NCBI GenBank assembly: GCA_002238785.1
Contig: MPNA01000034.1
Span: forward strand, 1-32,229
Direction: 5' to 3'
Length of the DNA: 32,229 bases
Origin: a bacterium OM1 bin76
GTDB taxonomy: Bacteria > Actinomycetota > Acidimicrobiia > Spongiisociales > ZC4RG35
The notes beneath the pieces were generated by a model. That model saw nothing but the letters and a program-made list of their open reading frames with translations. It did not search any database and was not told the DNA's origin. Made by a program: the position numbers and the translations under genes. Of the stretch, positions 8,047 through 21,832 are shown one piece after another. Numbering within the stretch: the stretch's first letter is position 1; every line of letters begins with the position of its first letter.

Positions 8047-8667
8047 GTGGTCGCATTCCTCACAACCGCCGGGGTGAACTACCACCTTGAGGAGTTGATA
8101 AAACAGAGTAATGAACGCCTGGTGCTCATTAGCCCTTACTTACGCCTCAGCACCCGCATCCGGGACCTTCTCGAAGACAAGAACAGGATGAAGATCGATA
8201 TCCGGGTGGTTTATGGCAAAAGTGAATTGAGGCCCGATGAGAACAAATGGCTAGAGAGCATGACATCGATCAGGACCAGCTACTGCGCTAACTTGCACGC
8301 CAAGTGCTACATGAGTGAACGGGCGGCACTGGTCACGTCCATGAACCTCTACGAGTTTTCTCAGCAGAACAATCACGAAATGGGCGTGATCGTCATCAAC
8401 AGGACCCAGTCGGAGGGCCTCTACCGGCAGATTTACGACGAGGCGCAGCATATTCTGCGCCTGAGCGACGAAACCCGGGGTAAGGTTACGCCGGTACTGA
8501 AAGATCCTGAAGGGGATCCTCCAACCGAGGCGGCTCCCAATTGTCCGAGGTGCAACGAGATCATGGCACTTCGCACAACAAAGAGGGGCGCCAATAAGGG
8601 CAAATCCTTCTGGGGATGCAGCACCTTCCCTAAGTGTCGGGCCATGAAACCCATCGAGACTCCCTAA
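8047..8667 (+). CDS. PLD-like nuclease-fold protein with C-terminal topoisomerase-type zinc ribbon
   Basis: This 206-residue protein starts at GTG 8047, which has an AGGAG at 8035-8039 seven bases upstream; the longer ATG-less extension was rejected for that reason. Residues 20-120 form one phospholipase D-type half: LVLISPYL, then LHAKCYMS with His84 and Lys86, and Asn100 (TSMNL). A single motif implies dimerisation to build the active site. Residues 166-199 form a four-Cys zinc ribbon (CPRC...WGCSTFPKC) like those at the C-terminus of bacterial topoisomerase I, which bind DNA. The combination suggests a DNA-directed nuclease. Its solo position between IS relics in a defence island fits but does not prove an anti-phage role. 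Confidence 0.8.
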   Translation: MVAFLTTAGVNYHLEELIKQSNERLVLISPYLRLSTRIRDLLEDKNRMKIDIRVVYGKSELRPDENKWLESMTSIRTSYCANLHAKCYMSERAALVTSMNLYEFSQQNNHEMGVIVINRTQSEGLYRQIYDEAQHILRLSDETRGKVTPVLKDPEGDPPTEAAPNCPRCNEIMALRTTKRGANKGKSFWGCSTFPKCRAMKPIETP

Positions 8668-8987
8668 GCTGCCCCAACTCCCACACCGCGAAGAGGGTTC
8701 GCAAACGAGGGAACCGTTCTGGACTCGATGTCCAAATGTGGAGCCCTCCCGTTTTGAATGTGGAGTCCTATGTGGAGCCCCTACTGTGCCCCAGGTCAGG
8801 GGTGGTGGCCCACAGGCCACCTGGGCCTATGGTCCACTTATCAAAAATTAAGTGGGCCAGTTAGGCTCTGTTCGTTGCCTTTTCGCCCATTTTCGGGCAT
8901 TTCCGTCGCCTGTTGGCGTGCCGTGGTGGGTTTTGGGTGTGTTGGGCGGCTCGGGTGGCTGGTTTGGGCCTTTTCAGGCGCGCTAAA

Positions 8988-9013
8988 GCCGACAGTAAGG
9001 GTTTACTGTCGGC
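8988..9013 (-). terminator. Hairpin downstream of the transposase gene
   Basis: This is a perfect 11-bp stem with a four-base loop, GCCGACAGTAA-GGGT-TTACTGTCGGC, lying 22 bases after the transposase stop. It is kept in the copies at 24371-24396 and, with a compensatory base-pair change, at 6241-6265. No T-tract follows on the transcribed strand, so it may act as an RNA-stabilising or transposase-binding structure rather than a classical terminator. Confidence 0.5.
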
Positions 9014-9034
9014 GCTTGGGGTGCGTCAGAGGTG

Positions 9035-10652
9035 TTAGCCGGGCGGTGCCCTGGGGGTGAGGCTGTCGGCGGTGATGTTGCGGCGGGTCGGTTGATGACT
9101 CTTGGGTCGGGCCGGAGCGGCGGGTGTCTCGGTTTGGGTTCTTTCGATCTTGAGGGTTTGTTTGACGTTGTGAGCGATGGCTAGTGCCAGCACGCCGATG
9201 GTGTGAGCCGCCAGGCCGAAGGAGCGGCACCATCCGGGTTTGAGGCCGCCTTTGTCCTTGATCATGGAAATGGTTTTCTCGCTGGGGTTTCGACGTCCGT
9301 AGCTTCGTTTCCAAGCGGGAGTTCCGAACGGAATGTCCTGGTAGGAGTCGAGCAGGTCGACAGGGACGCTGACCATGCCGTGGCAGCACTGTTCGTCTTC
9401 TATGGGCAGGAACGGAGCAGTCTCGTTGGGAATGGTGTCAGGGTTGCGGGTTTTGGCGTTGGTGGTGACCCGCCCAGCGCATTGGGAACAGCCGTACTGG
9501 CCGCCGCCGTCGCCGAGTTTGCGGGTTTCGTGTCCACCGCCACAACGCCCGGTTGGCATACCAATCGGTTACGTCTTTGGGTTTGGTGTCGTCGGGTTGG
9601 ATTTGCATGTGCTCGGGCATCCACGGCGGCAGCAGAGTTCCCGTGGAGTTGAGAAGTCGCTGGCCGTTGGTTCCGACCTTGATGAAGTGGGGGTTGTTGA
9701 TCTCGGTGCTGCTGTAGTCCATGGTCACGTTGATGCCCATTTGGTGGAGGGGCCTGACGAACGACTGTCGTTTGTTGGTGTAGGCACGATCTGCGACAAC
9801 GTCGCTGATGCCTGGCGCGATTTCGTGAGATTGGAGGGCGAGTTCCAGTCCTATTGGTCCGGGATTGGTTGCCCCGGGAGCGACGTGGACAGCGAGGATG
9901 TATCCCGGTGGGGATGGTTTGATAGCGACCTGGTCGGGGTTGCTTGACCACAGCGCCCCGGCAACGGCTACGGCGATGTGCGCGTCATAGCCGAGGAACA
10001 GAGAGGCGGGTTCTTTGTTGATTGCGCTTTTGTAACCGGGTCGGGCTTCGATGTCGTAGCTGCGGATGTACCTTCCGTCGGGACCGACCGTGCCGACTTC
10101 GCCTTCGGAGTAATCGAAGGGTTTGATGTTGGGTTCTGCCAAGTTGGGTTCTTCCAACGATTCGAGGCGGTGCTCGGCGAGCAGGTCCTTTTCCAGTCGA
10201 TAGTTTCGGCTACGCGCCCATGTCGGGTCGGCGGTGCTGTCGATGGCAACCGCGGCGATGGTTTTCAAGTATGGGTTCGGGACGCTGACGGCGATCACTT
10301 TGCGTAGCAGCCAGGTGAAGTTGCGCGGGGTGTCATCCTCTGCGACCCAGGCTTGGCGCAGGGCACGTTCGAAGCGTTTGCTTTGTTTGCGTACCACCAC
10401 ATAGCTGAGCGGTTCCCACTCCTGGGTGCCGCACAGCCCCAGCGAAAACGCTATTTGAGAATCGAGTCCATTCGCTACCGCGCACAGGTCAGTCCGGCGG
10501 GCAGAGTCGCCTTTGTAGGCGGCGAGGAAGTACAGCAGGAGGAGCGCTTTGATGCTCAGTTTGGATCGTTGCCCTGGTTGGGTGCGAAGACGATCTTCGA
10601 GGTCGACCAAGACTCCGCTCCTTTCGATGATGTCTAGGAATTTGCGGGCCAC
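9035..10652 (-). pseudogene. DDE transposase (IS1182/IS4-like), frameshifted
   Basis: Two frames together give about 539 codons. The first runs from GTG 10652 to about 9523 and contains AIDSTADPTW (first Asp) and VVADRAYTNKR (second Asp). The second continues to 9035 with YGRRNPSEKTISMIKDKGG, holding the catalytic Glu in a DDE arrangement. The break is one extra base: top-strand GGG at 9522-9524 where the copy at 24.9 kb has GG. In that copy the frame runs straight through this point. The frame is open some way upstream of GTG 10652, so the exact start is uncertain. Family placement is approximate. Confidence 0.8.
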
Positions 10653-10806
10653 GTGTGGGAGTGTGATTATGGGGTTCTTCTTCTGGGAAGCTGGGGTGGT
10701 CTTTGGGTAGGCGCCGGTCTTGGTTCAGGCGGTAGGCATCGGCTACGCACAGCCAGCCTTTTCTGGCGGCCCGTTCCCGGTGGCGGCGTTCACCCCGGGC
10801 GCTCAT
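10489..10806 (-). CDS. Small basic protein coupled to the recombinase-like gene, probably truncated by the IS
   Basis: Its ATG (10804-10806) overlaps the stop of the upstream gene in the arrangement ATGA, typical of translational coupling. The first 35 residues or so are very basic (MSARGERRHRERAARKGW, then CVADAYRLNQD). The frame then enters the 5' region of the transposase and becomes low-quality, Pro/Arg-rich sequence. The native gene therefore likely ended near the insertion point, and its true C-terminus is lost or displaced. No domain is recognised. Confidence 0.35.
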   Translation of the reverse strand: MSARGERRHRERAARKGWLCVADAYRLNQDRRLPKDHPSFPEEEPHNHTPTRGPQIPRHHRKERSLGRPRRSSSHPTRATIQTEHQSAPPAVLPRRLQRRLCPPD

Positions 10807-11816
10807 GCTCGGAGTCCTTCCGCGACGGCGGTTTCGTTGTCGAGATGGTCGGCTGCTTCGGGGAGAAGGGCCTCTAGGGTGGTGGCCGTTATGGGGCCTG
10901 CAAGCCACCGCAGGGCGGCGAGTGATGTCCCGGCGACCAGGTGGGCTTGTAGCCAGGTGGAACGGGCCTTCCTCAGAGACAGTCCCTTCCCGTCGCCGGA
11001 GTCCAGGAGACTGCTGATCCGGTAGACGCTGTTCCGCCCGGTGGTCTTTATGAACCGGCCGTTGTGAGCATGGTCCAGAGCCTCTAGAACCACCTCGGTG
11101 TGTGCGTGGCGGATCGGCACCAGGCGGGCTTTTGGCCCCTTTGTTCGCACGATGAGGCGCCTGCCGGATACTTCTTCGAGGTCATCAACTCCTGCCAAAG
11201 CGAGTTCCCGCCCGTACAGTCCTCTTCCGAATGCACCTCCGACCACCCACAGGCGACCAACCCGGTTGAAACGACCCGCCAACTTCGCGGCCCGAACGAA
11301 GGCGGTCTCGTCGACGCTGTCATAGGGGGCGGCAACGGTCGTCCGTCCCACCTGCGGCGGCGGGGAGGGCCATCCGGCGGGGTATGCTGCCCGTCCCACT
11401 GTTCGCAAGGCTTCCCGGGTGTTTTCCCGCCAGGCCTGGGATTGGTGGGAGTTGACCGACATAACCCAGTGCTCCACATTCCGCGGATCCAAAACCACCG
11501 CGACATCGGTGGTTCCCCAGTTGCGATACGCCCACAATGCCAACAAGGCCGTTGTCCGCAACAGCCTCCGTGCCACATCCGGGTTCCGAGGTGCCGCTTT
11601 TACAATCCAGTCCCTTACCGTTGCGCGCACCGCTTCGAGCGCGCCGAGGTCGTTCTCGGACCAGCCCTCAGGGCGCCAACGGTCCAACACTCTCGCCACA
11701 TCCGGAGTCAATGTCGGGGATTGCCTCTGACAGCGCTCCCTCTCGGCAGGTTGTCTCTTGATGTGTGGGGGCACCTGTCCGAGTTGTGCGCCCTCCTGCC
11801 ACCCGCATAGACACAC
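10803..11816 (-). CDS. Tyrosine-recombinase-like protein lacking catalytic residues
   Basis: This 337-residue protein has the outline of a phage-integrase C-terminal domain. GRGLYGREL (197-205) sits where GLRxxEL is expected, RTKGPKARLVP (224-234) matches the beta-hairpin Lys region, LSLRKARSTWLQAHL (279-293) matches the HxxR block, and RWLAGPITATTLEAL (303-317) matches the Gly-His to Tyr block. However, the first catalytic Arg aligns with Tyr, the His of HxxR with Arg, and the final His and nucleophilic Tyr are absent. It should bind DNA without recombining it. A GTG at 11774 is an alternative start. It precedes a small coupled gene and diverges from an XRE gene. 11817-12034 is the shared upstream region. 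Confidence 0.6.
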   Translation of the reverse strand: MCLCGWQEGAQLGQVPPHIKRQPAERERCQRQSPTLTPDVARVLDRWRPEGWSENDLGALEAVRATVRDWIVKAAPRNPDVARRLLRTTALLALWAYRNWGTTDVAVVLDPRNVEHWVMSVNSHQSQAWRENTREALRTVGRAAYPAGWPSPPPQVGRTTVAAPYDSVDETAFVRAAKLAGRFNRVGRLWVVGGAFGRGLYGRELALAGVDDLEEVSGRRLIVRTKGPKARLVPIRHAHTEVVLEALDHAHNGRFIKTTGRNSVYRISSLLDSGDGKGLSLRKARSTWLQAHLVAGTSLAALRWLAGPITATTLEALLPEAADHLDNETAVAEGLRA

Positions 11817-12034
11817 GCGGTGACGGTGTAACCGCTGGGTGTCCCGGTGCGGGTCTCAAAGAGGTGCAACTGCGCATACCCGAGAAGCTCAACACAAAAT
11901 CTCTCGATCGCCAAATACTACTTTTCGGGATTGGCAAGGTTGAGTCCTGGTCAGCATCCATTTTCCGTCGAATAAACTCGACGATAGAGAGGGGGTGTGA
12001 CGTCTCTTCAGGTCACTTGGGTACGCTTTAGCCG

Positions 12035-12520
12035 ATGCCCGTCTCCCGAAAACACCCGGTCACCTACCTCGAGTCAATAGGCACATTTCCCCAAGGCCCA
12101 TACCGAGAGGGAACACCGCAAGAGGTCTACCTGGCCGCCGGTCTCGCGCGCCGACTGAAAGAGAAAGTGAAGGGCGAATCCATGCGATATGTAGCCAAGA
12201 AAGCCAACCTCGATCCACAGACGCTCGTCAACATCCTCCACGGCAAAACCTGGCCGGACCTTCTCACCATCTCGCGACTGGAAAACGCGCTCGGAGGCAA
12301 ACTATGGGGAAACGAACACCGCAAAAGACCGGGCTGGACCTTCGGCGGCTACAACACACCACCGGGTTTCGAAAAGCCATCCGTTACGGAGATATACGAG
12401 ATGCTTTTGGTCTCCGACCCTGAATCGGCCAGGGAACTGGCTCTCGAATACAACAGTTGGTGGCATGCATATAACCGCCATCAGAAGATAGCTCCACATC
12501 CACCACCCTTCGACCTCTAA
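12035..12520 (+). CDS. XRE-family helix-turn-helix protein
   Basis: This is a 161-residue protein. Residues 37-93 form a helix-turn-helix of the Cro/CI type: a first helix around LARRLKEKVKGESMRYVAKK, the turn and recognition helix around ANLDPQTLVNILHGKTW, and a closing segment ISRLENALGGKLW. The 70-residue C-terminal tail ends Pro-rich with no known domain. It is transcribed away from the recombinase-like gene, so the 218-bp gap could hold a shared regulated promoter, though no convincing boxes are visible. It is probably a transcriptional regulator of the neighbouring module. Remnants of a similar 'GKTW' sequence occur at about 29.4 kb. Confidence 0.75.
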   Translation: MPVSRKHPVTYLESIGTFPQGPYREGTPQEVYLAAGLARRLKEKVKGESMRYVAKKANLDPQTLVNILHGKTWPDLLTISRLENALGGKLWGNEHRKRPGWTFGGYNTPPGFEKPSVTEIYEMLLVSDPESARELALEYNSWWHAYNRHQKIAPHPPPFDL

Positions 12521-12725
12521 CAGACCAGTTTCGAACTACTACCTGTTACGCTGCGAATCACCTAAGAGCCGCTTGGAGACCTCCACAGACGGGCCAGTTC
12601 TCCAGTCATCCGTCGGGTTAAGTGTGATTCTCTAAAGGGGCATTTCGGCTACTGGTGGGTTTGAAGTTGGGGATTGTTACCAAGCCGCCACGCCTCATTT
12701 ACTATGGTCGGGACGGAGACGAGCC
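12521..12725. other. Convergent intergenic gap
   Basis: This gap lies between the XRE gene and the 3' end of the Type ISP gene. I see no gene and no strong hairpin here. Confidence 0.4.
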
Positions 12726-17957
<5,232 letters not shown>

Positions 17958-17971
<14 letters not shown>

Positions 17972-18449
17972 CTTCGGATCCTTTCCATCTGGTGGTCCGC
18001 GCTATATGGGTGTGGTCGGTCTGGTAGAAGCGGCGTAGGTCGTGTGTGTGTGCCGGTGGTTGGGGTGTGATCATGCCGGGCTGTTCCAGCCGGTTCAACT
18101 CCGTGCCGACATAGCGGAAAGCCATCCCTACATCCTCGCCACCCGCGCCGCCGACATAGACGCGTGCCGTCACCCTTTTCGAGTTCAGTATCTCGGCTAC
18201 CTCCCCTAGGAGTTCGGGCCAATCCATCAGACCACTATCAGGTCGCGTTCGGCTACCAGGGTGCCGTGCGAGCAGGGCTCGCAAGTCATTGGTAGGAAAC
18301 GAGTTGGCAAAGAACACATCCGGATCGGCATAGACCCTCTCTCCCCGCCCAGCCACCACCTCCTCCAACTGGGCAGCAAAGACCTCATCTCGTAACTTGC
18401 CAGAAAGCACATCCGCGCTCGGTGTAGCCGCGTCAAAAACAGAACGCAT
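17958..18449 (-). CDS. DUF499-like N-terminal fragment upstream of the Type ISP gene
   Basis: This 163-residue ORF starts at ATG 18449, which has GAGGT six bases upstream; an upstream ATG at 18509 is less well supported. The segment LSGKLRDEVFAAQLEEVVAG ... VYADPDVFFANSFPT resembles the opening of the large DUF499 ATPases found in some defence islands. In that family a Walker A motif follows soon after, but here the sequence jumps to a short unrelated C-terminus with no P-loop. I read it as the relic of a DUF499 gene with an internal deletion, or a short stand-alone relative. It overlaps the Type ISP start by 14 nt, so the two are likely co-transcribed. Confidence 0.5.
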
Positions 18450-18720
18450 CAAACCACCTCGGTTGAAAGCACCGCGCAAGAAAATAGTCTCCCAGGCCGA
18501 AAAGCCCATTCTCTATAGCATCTGAGGTCCGGGGTTGCGGCTGGCCTATTTTGGATAGATCTTCTTGAAGCACCAAGTTTACTTTTCGCTATTGCTGATG
18601 ATCGTACAGGGTATCTGCGACAGGACCAGAGTGCTGCTCCGATCAGATCGGGGGCGGTGGGTCAGGTGCGGGCATTCCCCATGCCAGTGCTCGGAGTCTC
18701 CGTCGGGAAACCGTTGGCGG

Positions 18721-18935
18721 GTGAGTTTCAATGCCACTGCCTCTTTTGACAGCGACGAGGGCAAGGTTGACCTCGCCTATTTGCTACGAAAATGGCCAAC
18801 CTCATCGAAGAAGGGAAAGTTGGCTACATCAACCAGATGGCACAACTGATCCTCGCCTGCGACCAAGACGACATTGACACCATCGAACAGTTGGCCAAGG
18901 ATGCTGGCATCAGCATCAATGTCGGGAGAGCCTGA
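18721..18935 (+). pseudogene. Small frameshifted gene upstream of the MBL-E2/E1-JAB operon
   Basis: From GTG 18721 one frame reads to about 18789 (TASFDSDEGKVDLAYLLRK). From 18792 the next frame continues naturally (MANLIEEGKVGYINQMAQLI, ending GISINVGRA at 18935). One extra A in the AAAA run at 18789-18792 would fuse them into about 71 charged, helical residues. Alternatively the 47-codon second part is a gene on its own from ATG 18792, though with no ribosome binding site. It lacks a C-terminal Gly-Gly, so it is not a convincing ubiquitin-like modifier. Its position just before the operon makes a link possible. 18450-18720 shows no gene. Confidence 0.35.
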
Positions 18936-19118
18936 AACAACCCCAAATTGGAACACCTCCACGCCCTTAAAGACCGGTGTGATCAGGGTTAGGCCATGAC
19001 ATGGTCGGCCCTCAATGGTAACCCTGAGGAAGATGTCACGCCTTGAGGCTAGGGTTTTGGTCAGTTTGGTTGGCCTTGGGGCCTCCGCAACCCAGGGACA
19101 AGAGAGAAGAGGTGAGAA

Positions 19119-20291
19119 GTGAGTCGGCTTCCAAAATCGGGTATCGCTTGCTGGCCAGTTGGAAACGGCGATGCTATAACCCTTGTAGCCCCGGATGGAT
19201 TGATTCTTCAGTTCGACATCGATCACAGTTCTAGCGAGGACAACGACTGGGCTCCGGTCGTAGACCTGATGGCGCAGGAACTTCAAGAGGTTCTACATGA
19301 TGGAACTACGAAGCCGGAATTGCCCATATTGCTGATTTCCCACCATGATGAGGACCACGTTCGTGGGATCACCCGCGTTTTTGATGAGTGGCGCGTAAAT
19401 GAGCTGATCATTACTCTGCGTTGCTTTGTGGAAGAGGACGACCTTACCGAGTTGGGTGAGGAATTGCTGGCCGAGGCGAAGAGGAGGCGCGATGCGGAGG
19501 TCACGGCTGCAGCCGCGGGGAAGCGAGCAGAGCGGGGAGATCGGCTCCAAATCGTCGGATATGCCGATGTGCTTGAGACGGAGGGTTGGGAGGAATTTCC
19601 AGAGGAGTTACTCACGGTCCCTGGCCGCGAAATCGACCTTCTTGACGGCGAGGATCACTCAAGCAGCATCGAGCTTTTTGTGCAGTCGCCGTTCCGTGAT
19701 GACACCGAGTCGGGCGAGCGTAACGATTCCTGCCTTGGCCTTCATGTGACCATGAAAGACAGTGGTATCGAGAAAAGGTTTCTGCTTCTCGGTGATCTTG
19801 AGCACAGCACTATTGAGGCAATCTTTGAGAGATCTATCGCGAGTGGCAACGAGGACCGATTGGAGTGGGATGTACTCGTAGCTCCGCACCACTGCTCGCG
19901 TCACGCTGTCCGGACTCAAACTGAGGATGAGTGGGAGGATTGGGTCGACGCTCCCGCGGCCGATTATTTTCGCCAATATCAAAGGCCTGATGCCGTGATC
20001 TTGGTAAGTAGCGACGGTAACTACACACCACCAAGCACCAAGGGTGCCAATCCTCCCCATTTCGATGCATGTGCGGTCTATGAGGGGATGGTAGGCAAAA
20101 CGAGCCTTTACAACACACACGACGAAGCTAACGGCGAGGATTCTTACCCGGTGTCCATCGGTTTGGACGGCAACAACATGCCGACCCCTGAGGACCGGGC
20201 AAAGCGAATGAGCGAAACCGCAGCCAGCCTCGGAGTAACTCTGAGATCTGGCGACCGCCAGATCAAAGGGGCAGATCGCAAATTCGCGTGA
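19119..20291 (+). CDS. MBL-fold hydrolase (ComEC-like), first gene of a ubiquitin-like operon
   Basis: This 390-residue protein starts at GTG 19119 with AGAGG about seven bases upstream. It shows the metallo-beta-lactamase fold of the ComEC/Rec2-type soluble hydrolases: VGNGDAITL near the N-terminus, a metal-binding SHHDEDH (residues 74-80), the later LLLGDLEH and VLVAPHHCSRH. A charged insertion (about residues 100-165) splits the fold. There is no membrane segment. Such proteins act on nucleic acids or nucleotides in several systems; the substrate here is unknown. Its TGA overlaps the next gene's GTG (GTGA), so translation is coupled to the E2-E1 gene. MBL proteins have been reported beside prokaryotic E1, E2 and JAB genes, which supports a shared pathway. 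Confidence 0.82.
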   Translation: MSRLPKSGIACWPVGNGDAITLVAPDGLILQFDIDHSSSEDNDWAPVVDLMAQELQEVLHDGTTKPELPILLISHHDEDHVRGITRVFDEWRVNELIITLRCFVEEDDLTELGEELLAEAKRRRDAEVTAAAAGKRAERGDRLQIVGYADVLETEGWEEFPEELLTVPGREIDLLDGEDHSSSIELFVQSPFRDDTESGERNDSCLGLHVTMKDSGIEKRFLLLGDLEHSTIEAIFERSIASGNEDRLEWDVLVAPHHCSRHAVRTQTEDEWEDWVDAPAADYFRQYQRPDAVILVSSDGNYTPPSTKGANPPHFDACAVYEGMVGKTSLYNTHDEANGEDSYPVSIGLDGNNMPTPEDRAKRMSETAASLGVTLRSGDRQIKGADRKFA

Positions 20292-21832
20292 TCCCAATCT
20301 GGCGGCGGCCAATTGAAGCAAGCCGAAAAGCGTTCATCGCCGGGTTCCTTGAATTCGGTTTCATCGAAACGAGTCCACCCGATTGCGCTACGGACACTGT
20401 ATATCTTGAAGGGCAGATTCCTTCTGGATCGACTGGTCTCGACTCGCTTCCTGCGGTTGTTATTGAGGTACCTCCTGACTATCCGTTTTCGCCCCCTCAG
20501 GTGCGATGTGCCAACGAGCCAGATCGGCTGACGTGGCACCTCCAACCCGGTGGCCAATTGTGTCTGTGGCACCGCGGCCACCATACCCGTTTGGAATGGC
20601 TCACCTCGGAGGCTGTGGCTAAACGCATCCAGGATTGGTGGGCACACCGAAACGAGAGCTGGCCTCACGACGCAGGCGCCCTTGACCTCCAGTACTACTT
20701 CGCCAAAGACTCCTCACTGCTCTATACATGCAGTTCGGCAAGCGGCCTCAGTGGTCAGGTCACTATCGAGAAACGCGGAGAAGGCTGGTATCACTGGACC
20801 CGATGGCAGCCTCGTGGTGGCCGAGACGAGGTTTTCAAAAAGCGCCAACTACGGAGAATCTTTGCCGAGGCAGTTGACATCGGCATGCTCACCCAGCCAG
20901 TGTGGGACTGGCCCACCATCGCTGCATGCATTTCTCCAAACCAAGCAAATAGGATCGAGCAAGAGGTACTCCGAAGAGGTTCCGGGTTTCTGCTGTTGCG
21001 ATACCAACGGCCGGGACCAGAGGGGATACGAGAAGGGGTGCTGGGCGTTATCGCCACCAACGAGAAGGGCCAGATGCAGATTAATGCAGTCGAGACCGCC
21101 GAGGACTCGCCCTCAGTGTTGATGCATCGAGCCGGACCAGACTGGGAGAAGATGAGTACCGCAAGTGTGTTGGTGGTGGGGGTCGGCGCTGTCGGGTCTT
21201 TCGTCGCTGATGAATTAGCACGCGGCGGCATCGGCCGCATGACCCTTGTTGACGCGGACCGCCTGCGCCCTGGGAACTCGACCCGTCACCTTTGTGGCCC
21301 TTCACAAATCAACCAACCGAAGGTCACAGCGGTACGGGATGTCTTGGTTGAACACACCGGCATGACCCTTCAAGACATCAACGTTCTAAGAACTCAACTC
21401 GAACCAGACCTCGCATTCAAGTTGCTGCCCAAACACGACATCGTCATCGATGCCACCGCAGATTACAGCGTGGAGTGGCTCCTCGAAAAGTTGGCCATCG
21501 ATCTTGACATCCCTGTCGTCCATGTTGGACTACACAGACAGGGCGGACTCATTCGTATTGACCGATCCAGTCGGTACAGCGACGCAAATCGGCGCTTGGA
21601 TGAGGTTCCTGCAATTGAAACTACTGATACTGCGATCCGAGAGGTTGGATGCATGCATCCAGTCTCGCTGACGCCACCGCACGCTGTTCACGCGGCAGCT
21701 GCTTACGCGACGGCCACGGTGCTAGATACCCTCACCGACCGCTGGGAACTTCCCGATTCGGCAATTCATGTCTTAACGCCACAGCCGGATCAGCCATACG
21801 ACCGAGTGGGAACGATAATCAGGGAACAGTGA
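20288..21832 (+). CDS. E2-E1 fusion: ubiquitin-conjugating-like plus ThiF/UBA-like adenylating enzyme
   Basis: This 514-residue protein has a GTG start inside the MBL stop. Residues 20-110 are an E2 (UBC-like) domain: PPDYPFSPPQV (62-72) matches the family YPFxPP block, and LQPGGQLCLW places the catalytic Cys at 92, with Trp104 following. Residues 120-285 form a linker domain. Residues 293-490 are an E1/ThiF adenylation domain: VLVVGVGAVGSF (nucleotide-binding GxGxxG at 298-303), LVDADRLRPGN (320-330), STRHL, QPKV with Lys345, IDAT (Asp388), and a candidate E1 Cys455 (VGCMHPVS). The order E2 then E1 is the same as in CBASS Cap2. It would activate and transfer a modifier to targets. No CD-NTase is nearby. 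It ends in a GTGA overlap with the JAB gene. Confidence 0.9.
   Translation: MIPIWRRPIEASRKAFIAGFLEFGFIETSPPDCATDTVYLEGQIPSGSTGLDSLPAVVIEVPPDYPFSPPQVRCANEPDRLTWHLQPGGQLCLWHRGHHTRLEWLTSEAVAKRIQDWWAHRNESWPHDAGALDLQYYFAKDSSLLYTCSSASGLSGQVTIEKRGEGWYHWTRWQPRGGRDEVFKKRQLRRIFAEAVDIGMLTQPVWDWPTIAACISPNQANRIEQEVLRRGSGFLLLRYQRPGPEGIREGVLGVIATNEKGQMQINAVETAEDSPSVLMHRAGPDWEKMSTASVLVVGVGAVGSFVADELARGGIGRMTLVDADRLRPGNSTRHLCGPSQINQPKVTAVRDVLVEHTGMTLQDINVLRTQLEPDLAFKLLPKHDIVIDATADYSVEWLLEKLAIDLDIPVVHVGLHRQGGLIRIDRSSRYSDANRRLDEVPAIETTDTAIREVGCMHPVSLTPPHAVHAAAAYATATVLDTLTDRWELPDSAIHVLTPQPDQPYDRVGTIIREQ

Larger units (their letters stand above)
8736..10690 (-). mobile_element. DDE insertion sequence, copy with nearly full transposase
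   Basis: The element is oriented leftward. Its left part (8736-9034) is a conserved non-coding block of 300 bp: three TGTGGAG iterons, the GGTGGCC palindrome and a perfect 11-bp hairpin at 8988-9013. The transposase occupies 9035-10652. I could not find clear terminal inverted repeats; the right boundary is only placed by the end of the transposase frame, somewhere in 10653-10720. The insertion appears to cut the small gene that is coupled to the recombinase-like gene. Fragments of the same element are scattered from 24.1 to 31.8 kb. Confidence 0.75.

Noticed and set aside
9203-10307. Long plus-strand ORFs opposite the transposase
   Set aside because: They are antisense frames of a high-GC gene; the same pattern recurs at 24412-25146 opposite the second copy.
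18792-18935. Small protein as the missing ubiquitin-like modifier
   Set aside because: It is short, helical and ends in VGRA with no Gly-Gly; it seems to be half of a frameshifted gene.
18777-19286. 169-codon minus-strand ORF upstream of the MBL gene
   Set aside because: It covers the start, the ribosome binding site and the first 56 codons of the MBL gene, and much of it mirrors the plus-strand small gene at 18792-18935.
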